Source: Ilyonectria destructans (Eukaryota > Ascomycota > Sordariomycetes > Hypocreales > Nectriaceae). From it: a DNA stretch of 64,000 nucleotides. Position 1 is the stretch's first letter. Every line of letters starts with the position of its first letter. The DNA lies in contig JAHEWK010000005.1 of the NCBI GenBank assembly GCA_020740775.1, forward strand, positions 1,736,001 to 1,800,000. Direction: 5' to 3'. This document shows positions 57,051 to 64,000 of the stretch, piece after piece. Below the pieces are notes generated by a model. It saw nothing but the letters and a program-made list of their open reading frames with translations. It ran no database searches and was not told the origin of the DNA. A program made the position numbers and the translations under genes.

Positions 57051-58132
57051 TGTTGCCGTCGGGGCGGGCTTGGATCGGGGATCGAGATCAACGGCCGGTT
57101 TCGAGCGAAGGGAGGTCCAGGCGGGCGAGAGGAAAAGCAAGGTAGGTCTCTGGAATGGAAAGCGCAGCCAAGGAAGTTCCGGGACTCCGGGGCCAGTCGC
57201 ACGATCGGAACCAGGTCGGGAATTGAAGCGGAGGGAGGGCCCTTGGGATGGGATGGAATGGCGGCGATGGTGGTGATGGGTGGTGTTGGTGAGGAGAAGA
57301 GGCCTGCGCGCCTGCGTCGAGGGTGGTGGACTTGCGACGGAAAGGCTGGTGGCCGGCGTGGGCGGGGAGCGGTGGCAAAATTCCGAATCGGGCAATGGCG
57401 CCGGCTTGGGCCAAGCTCTGCAGCAGGAAGCGAGTGGCTCCAGTGGAAGCTCCAGTGAGAGGACCTAGCCCCAGTGGGCAGCTGCGGAGGTTTCAGTGGG
57501 CTCCAGTGGGAAGCTGTGATCAATGTGCATTAATTGCAGATTCTAGCATGCGACATTGCGACATGCATTTCGCTCACACAAACCCCAGATGCACGCCTGT
57601 GGGTCGCGGACTACAGTAGCTCTGCCTCCCACGAACTCCTCCGTCACTGCCCTATCTGGCAAGCTGGGTCGCCGAGAAAACCGCCGGTTCAAAGTGCATT
57701 CGTGATTATTTGCCGCCTCTCCGCCTCTATCAAAATCTTGCCCGAGGCCCGCAACCCACCCTTACAATCCACGTCCCTATCGACCCAACCGAGAGCCCAG
57801 AGCTACACGACGGCGCCCAATACCCACTCTCTGCCTTGCCCTTCCTGGGTCTTCCTTGCCTTGCCCCCGGCCCACCCCACCCGCTCGTGCCATCCTTTCC
57901 CATTCCTTGACTTCTCGCAAATATCCCCCGTCGACGCCCAAACGCCATGCTCTGTGTGTTGTGTGTGTTGTGTGTGTGTGTGTGCCATGTTATCATAGAA
58001 ACGACAGGAAGATGATGCTCTCCTCGCTAAGACTCCTCAAACAGCACCGATATTATCTCATCCACCATCGTGAACACAAGGTGTGCGCTGTCAACTTGTT
58101 AGCCGCCTTCTCTCCATCTTTGCTTCTTCCAC
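57051..58132. other. SR-protein promoter and MDM1 3' flank
   Basis: About 1.1 kb with the SR-gene promoter. A (GT)n-rich tract lies at about 57953..57983. The overlapping open frames show no family resemblance. Confidence 0.5.
57953..57983. repeat. (GT)n / TGTGTT microsatellite
   Basis: Interrupted GT dinucleotide run near the 3' end of MDM1. Confidence 0.8.
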
Positions 58133-61100
58133 TTACTTGAGCCTTGAATTGTTCAACGTCGCAAATATCCGTCGACTCGCTGCCTGCGCATTTACTCTCC
58201 CGACCACACTCCCTGCTAGGTCTGGTACGAGAGTCGCCAGCATCAAACTAGCCTCTGTCCGCGTCTTCTTCTTCTCCGCTGCTGTCCTTGGTTTGCGATC
58301 TCGCTGGAGCTGCCCGCCTGGCCACATGCTGTCCTGCACCATGCCAATGTATCGCAGAAGCGAATCCTCCTGCACAAGCATCTTGACGTTGTCGCGCACT
58401 TTTCTCTCAATAGTACCACCCAAGAGCTGCTGAAGAACCACAACCACTGCTCGTCCTCGGAGCCAGTTGTTTCCCTTGTTCAGCTCAAACACTTCCAAGA
58501 AGATGTCGCAGATGGGCTTAATAAACGGCTCGAGTTCTTTATTCTCAAAGGCGTTCAGTTCCGCTTCGGCTTCGGCCGCAGGGAAGGCTTCCTCGCTGTC
58601 GTTGAGTGGCACTGTGTTGAGCTGGCTCGTAGCAGCCGCGATCAAGTTTTGTCCGGCAACGGAGATCTGGTCCAACACCGGGATGTTCCCCAGTATGTCC
58701 TCCACGCCATCCGTGACTGAATCGTACAGTCGCGTCATCATGTCTTTCTTGTCCTCGCGGTCCATCAGGTCTTGGCCTTCTGCGATGACACGTTGGGATA
58801 GGAAGGCCCGCAGATCTCTACTGCGGCAGACCTCGGGCAACAGCAGCAGTTCCCGCATGTACTTTTCCAGTGCTTCTCGTCGCTTGCGTAGAAATTCGCT
58901 CTGGAACTTCATGACCATGCGCCGTCGAGGAAAGTCGAGGTTTCGTACCGAAGGGTATCTGGATCGTAGCTTCTGGTGCAGTTCGTGGAACTCGCTGTAT
59001 CGTCTTGAAATCGCCCATGACGCTGCTGGCATTTGCTCTCCGGCATTTCTCTGCACTTCGACAGCATAAAGGGCAAATTCTCTCCCATCCTCCTCCCTTC
59101 CGACTTGAATCGATTTGATCCTGATGGTAGAACGACCATAAAGACTGTTGTCGCTCTCTTGGACGACATATTGCTGCCGTTGGAGCTCCTTCCGGCGGAT
59201 TTCTCTCTGGAGACTAGCCTTGGATTTTCTCAAAATTCGTAGCTCGGCAGTATTGTTGGTCAACTCTGCTTTCCTTGTGAGGGATTCAACGACCGCCTCC
59301 TGAGCCACTAGGCGGTCGATATCATTCGTTAGAGCAGTAATAGCTTCTGCTAGCCCAAGATCGCCTGGGGCAGCCTCGTGTACCTCGTCGTCGTCCTCCA
59401 GGGGCATTCCATCTTCCACCTCCTCTCCAGCGTACTTGTCTTCGTCGCCAAAAAGATCATCGTCGACAAACACGCCGATTCTTGACGCCGCACTCACCAG
59501 GCCGAGAGATGAAAGACTTGGTTTGTCAATTTCCTTGCCAAGTAGAAAAGGTTTTATCCCGCTGTCTATCGAGCCTCGATGGGAATCGTTATCATTCCCG
59601 GAAAAGATGCTCGCGTTATCTTCGACAGGGGCAACGGGGCCTTCAAATAGAGAGGCGCGGAGGTCTTCGGCGGTCAAGGGTCGGTCGTCCTCCATAATGT
59701 TGTTTAGAGCCTTCTCCACTGCTTGGACAACCTGGGTATCCGGAGGCTGTTCTCCAGCGGGCTCTTGGTCGAGACTCTGTACGGAATCAACCAGGCCATC
59801 ATGCTCCAGTTCATCATCGTCAAATAGCGGGTTTGGTGGTTCATCATCAAGTGACCGACGGGGTCGAGATAAAGGATCGGCTCCGTTGCCATTAACATTG
59901 GCAGATCTCAAATCAGACGCTGAACCAGATCGTCTGCCCAGAGGACTAGATCGTCGGGGGGCAAGGCGCGATACTGGCCTAGGCTTCGCTTGAATAGACT
60001 GCGCGGCTTTCACGATAGGTCGGTGTTCTGGCGGTGGCACCGGTCGGACTGCGTTAGAATTGGATGCTTCCTGGGCCGCAAGGCATTTGTAATAAAGGTC
60101 GGACTTCTTAAAGCTCAGGAAGAAACGTGATTGCATCTCCTCCAGGACAGTACTTTGAGCTTTCAGAATCGCTCTACGAGCCCTGTAGTATTGTACCGGG
60201 GTGGCAGACTTGCCGGCTTTGAGGAACTCCTTAAGTTCTGTCGTTGAAGAAGCCGAAATCTTGAGTTCGGGTTTAGATAAATATGCTTGGTCGATCTGCT
60301 GAAGATCAAGTCGATCAGACTCGGTCCACATGGGCAGTGTTGACGGCAACTGTTCGTCTTCCTGGCCATCGTCCTCCAGCGGATTACGGAAGCCATCTAC
60401 AACCAACCAAAACTGGACCAGAGGCATGAGGCGCTGGCGATCCATGTACTCCATGAAGTAGGAAAGTCCCGAAGAGTCTCGTAGCAGCTCGGCAAGGGAC
60501 GCCGTCTCCAGTCTTGACTGGGAGGAAGATGCTGGCAACGGGATGGGCATCGGTGCACGGCGGTCGCCCCCAGCTGCCAGGTGGTTGACTTTCTGATCAA
60601 GAAGGCGCTTCCCCATCTCCAGTCGACGCAGGTAAACTTGGTCCTGGTTGTCTCGCAAGGAATCGCGCTTGAGCTGACTAGCGACTTCAGAGCGGAAACG
60701 GCGCGCATCCGACAGGTTATTGACCTTGCGGATGGCTCGTATGAACTTTTCAAACTTGCGCTCACTGTCGCCGGGGGTAATGCGAGGTGTCGAAGCTGGC
60801 TTGCCGGATCTGGGCGCTGGGGAGGCGTGCTGGTCGAGAGCTGCTCGCAGTTTGCGGACAGTCGATCTGTCCTGGAGCATTGAGCGGCCGAAGTTCTCCA
60901 TGAGCTGGTTCCAGGTATCGGGTTCGGAGAGGAGCTGGAAGACTGGGAAGAGCACGGCGCAGCTGACGATCTCGCGTATAATGATGGATACAGCTCGACT
61001 GGCCAGCATGTTCTCGGGCAGCAGCTTCGGAACAATCTTGGTAACCAACGATCGGAGGTAGTCTTGCTGCACCATCTTGGTATCGGGGAACGACAGGGAC

Positions 61101-61816
61101 GCAGCAGGGTGTAGGCGGCCATCGCGGAACTTGGACGCAATAGCGAGGTCCAACTCCTCGGATTCCGTGACGGAGCGGTTGAGTTTCCTCCCTCGAACCG
61201 ACCGCTCCGCCTCGCAGAAGTCACGGAAGTGGGCGGTCAAGAGGGGAACCAAGCGGCTGGTGACAATCTCAGCCAGGTCCTTGTCCCGGAGCGAGTCGCG
61301 CAAGCCCATGAGGGCCTGGCGGATGGCGTGGTCGACCTCATTCGGGAACGTGGGGTTGCGGCTGATGTGCGAGTACCAGCTGCCGACGAAGTCGCGGAGT
61401 ATGAGATCGAGGAAGCCGTCGACGGCCGAGGAGACGCGGGGCGAGTCGAGATCGACGGGGGTTCGGGTGTACAGCTGTCGTCTGCGCAGCGCCTGCACCT
61501 CGGAGCGCCAGGCCTGCGAGCCGAGAAAGGCGGCGCCGTGAGGCCGTGGCGTGCGGTCGCGGGGGCGTCGCGAAGTGAGGACAAGCGAGGCCACGAGGGC
61601 GGCGACGGTGACGAGGGCGCCGGTGACAAAGGCGTGGCCGGCCCAGCGCAGCACTGGGAGCCAGTTGACGGCGTACCCCCAGGCCACGAAGGCGGCGAGT
61701 CCTGCTAGAGCCGCATCTCTTCGCTTGAGGGCCATCGCCGGGGCAGTGGTTGAAGCCGCATCGTCTGGTGAGGTGTCATGTCGGGATGGCGGTGGTGCTA
61801 TCCGCTGGCGGGCCAT
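58133..61816 (-). CDS. MDM1: MDM1-like PXA-RGS-PX-nexin C protein
   Basis: A single uninterrupted frame of 1227 aa. Yeast Mdm1 is an ER-anchored tether at nucleus-vacuole junctions and lipid-droplet sites; animal relatives are SNX13/14/25. Order of parts: hydrophobic ER anchor (about 35-80, [20 protein letters not shown] then [13 protein letters not shown]); PXA (about 110-310, [18 protein letters not shown]); RGS (about 460-610, [22 protein letters not shown]); acidic linker; coiled-coil stretch around 850-890; PX (about 895-1010, [20 protein letters not shown] and [10 protein letters not shown], with phosphoinositide-type basic residues); and nexin C (about 1100-1200, [31 protein letters not shown]). 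The in-frame ATG at 61735 (MALKRRD) directly before the anchor may be the true start, as the first 27 residues are unlike a conserved N-terminus. Confidence 0.94.
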   Translation of the reverse strand: MARQRIAPPPSRHDTSPDDAASTTAPAMALKRRDAALAGLAAFVAWGYAVNWLPVLRWAGHAFVTGALVTVAALVASLVLTSRRPRDRTPRPHGAAFLGSQAWRSEVQALRRRQLYTRTPVDLDSPRVSSAVDGFLDLILRDFVGSWYSHISRNPTFPNEVDHAIRQALMGLRDSLRDKDLAEIVTSRLVPLLTAHFRDFCEAERSVRGRKLNRSVTESEELDLAIASKFRDGRLHPAASLSFPDTKMVQQDYLRSLVTKIVPKLLPENMLASRAVSIIIREIVSCAVLFPVFQLLSEPDTWNQLMENFGRSMLQDRSTVRKLRAALDQHASPAPRSGKPASTPRITPGDSERKFEKFIRAIRKVNNLSDARRFRSEVASQLKRDSLRDNQDQVYLRRLEMGKRLLDQKVNHLAAGGDRRAPMPIPLPASSSQSRLETASLAELLRDSSGLSYFMEYMDRQRLMPLVQFWLVVDGFRNPLEDDGQEDEQLPSTLPMWTESDRLDLQQIDQAYLSKPELKISASSTTELKEFLKAGKSATPVQYYRARRAILKAQSTVLEEMQSRFFLSFKKSDLYYKCLAAQEASNSNAVRPVPPPEHRPIVKAAQSIQAKPRPVSRLAPRRSSPLGRRSGSASDLRSANVNGNGADPLSRPRRSLDDEPPNPLFDDDELEHDGLVDSVQSLDQEPAGEQPPDTQVVQAVEKALNNIMEDDRPLTAEDLRASLFEGPVAPVEDNASIFSGNDNDSHRGSIDSGIKPFLLGKEIDKPSLSSLGLVSAASRIGVFVDDDLFGDEDKYAGEEVEDGMPLEDDDEVHEAAPGDLGLAEAITALTNDIDRLVAQEAVVESLTRKAELTNNTAELRILRKSKASLQREIRRKELQRQQYVVQESDNSLYGRSTIRIKSIQVGREEDGREFALYAVEVQRNAGEQMPAASWAISRRYSEFHELHQKLRSRYPSVRNLDFPRRRMVMKFQSEFLRKRREALEKYMRELLLLPEVCRSRDLRAFLSQRVIAEGQDLMDREDKKDMMTRLYDSVTDGVEDILGNIPVLDQISVAGQNLIAAATSQLNTVPLNDSEEAFPAAEAEAELNAFENKELEPFIKPICDIFLEVFELNKGNNWLRGRAVVVVLQQLLGGTIERKVRDNVKMLVQEDSLLRYIGMVQDSMWPGGQLQRDRKPRTAAEKKKTRTEASLMLATLVPDLAGSVVGRVNAQAASRRIFATLNNSRLK

Positions 61817-62201
61817 TATCGATTACGATTACGGGGTGCTGCTGCATCCACCCCTGTCTGCAAAACGTCAACCCATGGAAGCCCATGCACGCCCCGGCCA
61901 GCCAACATCTGCAGGTACTACGTACATTGAGCTCACCTCTAGTTTTCATTGATGAAGTGATTCTCGCCTTGCATTGCTGAGTATATATGTCTTTTTTTTA
62001 TTGTAAGCATTCTTTTGGATGCCTCTCTGAAATTGCAATCATGACTCGTGTGAGCTTCCCCCGCTTAGACATGCATTCAACAGCTCTCTATCTGAACCAC
62101 AACTCGCCTCAAGATTGCATGTGATACTCGAGTAAATCGTCATCTCGTGTCCTGATCCATGCAAGGGGTCGCGTCATTCTGGCTTTTCCTTATCTCGCGG
62201 C
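61817..62201. other. MDM1 promoter and TRM8 3' flank
   Basis: 385 bases between two minus-strand genes. It contains an ACTACGTAC palindrome-like site near 61917 and a T-run at about 61990. No gene. Confidence 0.55.
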
Positions 62202-63124
<923 letters not shown>

Positions 63125-63397
63125 GGTTCGCACCTTTGAAATGTTTTCTTGCGTCGCACGCCCCAAAGACAAGCCTTGGAGGCAAGGCCTTTGTGGGCTG
63201 GCGTGGTGTTTTTGCGCTCGGCCGAATGCGGAAGGCGGTGAGCCGGGACCCTGGTCAAATAGTGGGTCACTGCCTGCGTCAGAATCCAGCTCGGACTTCT
63301 GCCGCGGATGCCCGTGATTCCAGCTACGACGGGTCAAAATCAGCTGCTCATGAGATATGATCCTCCTTCTCCTGAACACCTCACCACTGCACTCACG
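63125..63397. promoter_or_regulatory. compact divergent promoter, TRM8 / small membrane protein
   Basis: 273 bases separate two opposing start codons, so the core promoters of both genes must lie here. No clear TATA box was seen. Confidence 0.5.
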
Positions 63398-63738
63398 ATG
63401 TCTCAGTCACCGCAAGACTCGTCCTGGAATCTGCTCGGTCCCCTAGTGACCGAGTACTCATTTGTCGTCCACTGCATCTCCCTTGTCTGTGTAAGTCTCC
63501 CTTCCAGCCTCCTCGTGCTAGCCCTATTACTGTGTTGCTGACCAACGGACAGCTCTGTCTCGGGCTTCTCTTCCTCATCCCCATTACTGTTCTCATTATT
63601 TTGGATCTTTTTCTATGGGTGTGGCGCATGTACAGGACTCCAACCCTGCCGAACGAGAGACGCGGTCACGATGATGTGGTAGTTGTGCAAACTGCCCTAC
63701 CGGACGCTCCGGCTCCGGTGACCCGCCGGACACGCTGA
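63398..63738 (+). CDS. small single-pass membrane protein, unknown function
   Basis: Two exons (63398..63490, 63553..63738) give 92 aa. The intron is VC/GTAAGT...GACAG, phase 0, and joins two halves of one hydrophobic region. A first hydrophobic patch (YSFVVHCISLVC) merges into a long one (LGLLFLIPITVLIILDLFLWVW), so there may be one long or two short membrane helices. RMYRTP follows, then an acidic/valine cytosolic-looking tail (HDDVVVVQ) and a basic Pro-rich end (TRRTR). A soluble N-terminus of about 20 residues (MSQSPQDSSWNLLGP) has no signal-peptide character. The positive-inside rule suggests the C-terminus is cytosolic. I do not recognise the family, but size, splicing and codon use indicate a real gene. 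Confidence 0.7.
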
Positions 63739-64000
63739 AAGCGGAGAGGACCAACCGAAATCACAGTCGTCTCAAGTCGCGAAAGTCACAAAATATGGGG
63801 CAATAGGTTTTTCTTGAGATGTGCCTATGAGGTGTACGGAAACGAGTACAACATCCTCACGAACGAACGATCCGCTGGATCAACAAACATCTCGAGACGC
63901 ACCAGCAGTTCCAGGAGCATGCGAAAACATCCGGTTTCAAGCCTTCCCCTAGCTTCATCAACCGGAATACCTGGACTTACACTGGCTGGACCCTCGAGAC
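63739..64000 (+). other. 3' flank and possible partial exon at the right edge
   Basis: From about 63850 to the window end, one plus frame stays open for about 50 codons with mostly C/G third positions (TIRWINKHLETHQQFQEHA...). It has no start codon in the window, and a TGA closes it upstream at about 63828-63830, so it could be an internal exon of a gene running off the edge, or chance. No family was recognised. Confidence 0.3.

Overview
The window is nuclear DNA of a filamentous ascomycete, most likely a Sordariomycete and plausibly Hypocreales. The reasons are short spliceosomal introns (about 45-120 nt, mostly GTRNGT...YAG), GC-ending codons, and a gene set typical of Pezizomycotina: a WHI2-like BTB protein, KIN1, RCD1, a fungal bZIP, a CIA30-like protein, a DUF1295 protein, a lipase-type NLR, PEX11, an SR protein, MDM1 and TRM8. 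I cannot name the species. There is no sign of operons, CRISPR arrays, prophage or a recognisable transposon.

Layout. 0-13 kb: an RNase H-fold protein (+), an intron-bearing tRNA-Lys(CUU) (-), a cysteine-rich F-box-like protein of unknown function (-), cytosolic tyrosyl-tRNA synthetase (-), a WHI2 homologue (-) and a GPATCH1-like splicing factor (-). 15-23 kb: KIN1/PAR-1-type kinase (+), RCD1/CAF40, a CCR4-NOT subunit (+), and a broken glutathione S-transferase gene (-). 22.8-39.1 kb: about 16 kb of GC-rich DNA in which I find no convincing gene apart from one weak small-ORF candidate. It is full of short tandem repeats, homopolymeric G/C runs and TACGTA-type palindromes, and ends in the promoter and ATG-free leader of a bZIP gene (39.1-40.1 kb, +). 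43.5-46 kb: a CIA30-domain protein ending in a CaaX-like tetrapeptide, then a DUF1295 membrane protein. 46.2-49.8 kb: an NLR (-) with an RRM-like N-terminus, a SesB-like hydrolase, NB-ARC and a near-identical TPR array. 50.5-54.8 kb: fructose-1,6-bisphosphatase (-) and PEX11 (+), head to head across a 2.3-kb shared upstream region with five CCTCGG/CCGAGG sites. 55.5-63.7 kb: a two-RRM SR protein (-), MDM1 (-), TRM8 (-) and a small one-pass membrane protein (+).

How the genes relate. Most are independent housekeeping genes. Three links stand out: RNA processing (GPATCH1-like, SR protein, RCD1, TRM8, TyrRS); carbon and lipid use (FBP1-PEX11 with fatty-acid-response-like sites, MDM1 at organelle contacts); and nutrient or stress and polarity signalling (WHI2, KIN1). 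The most interesting loci are the NLR, the FBP1-PEX11 intergenic region, the GST relic and the gene desert before the bZIP gene. Exon boundaries were set by hand from splice motifs, reading phase and family knowledge; every multi-exon model given with coordinates sums to a whole number of codons.
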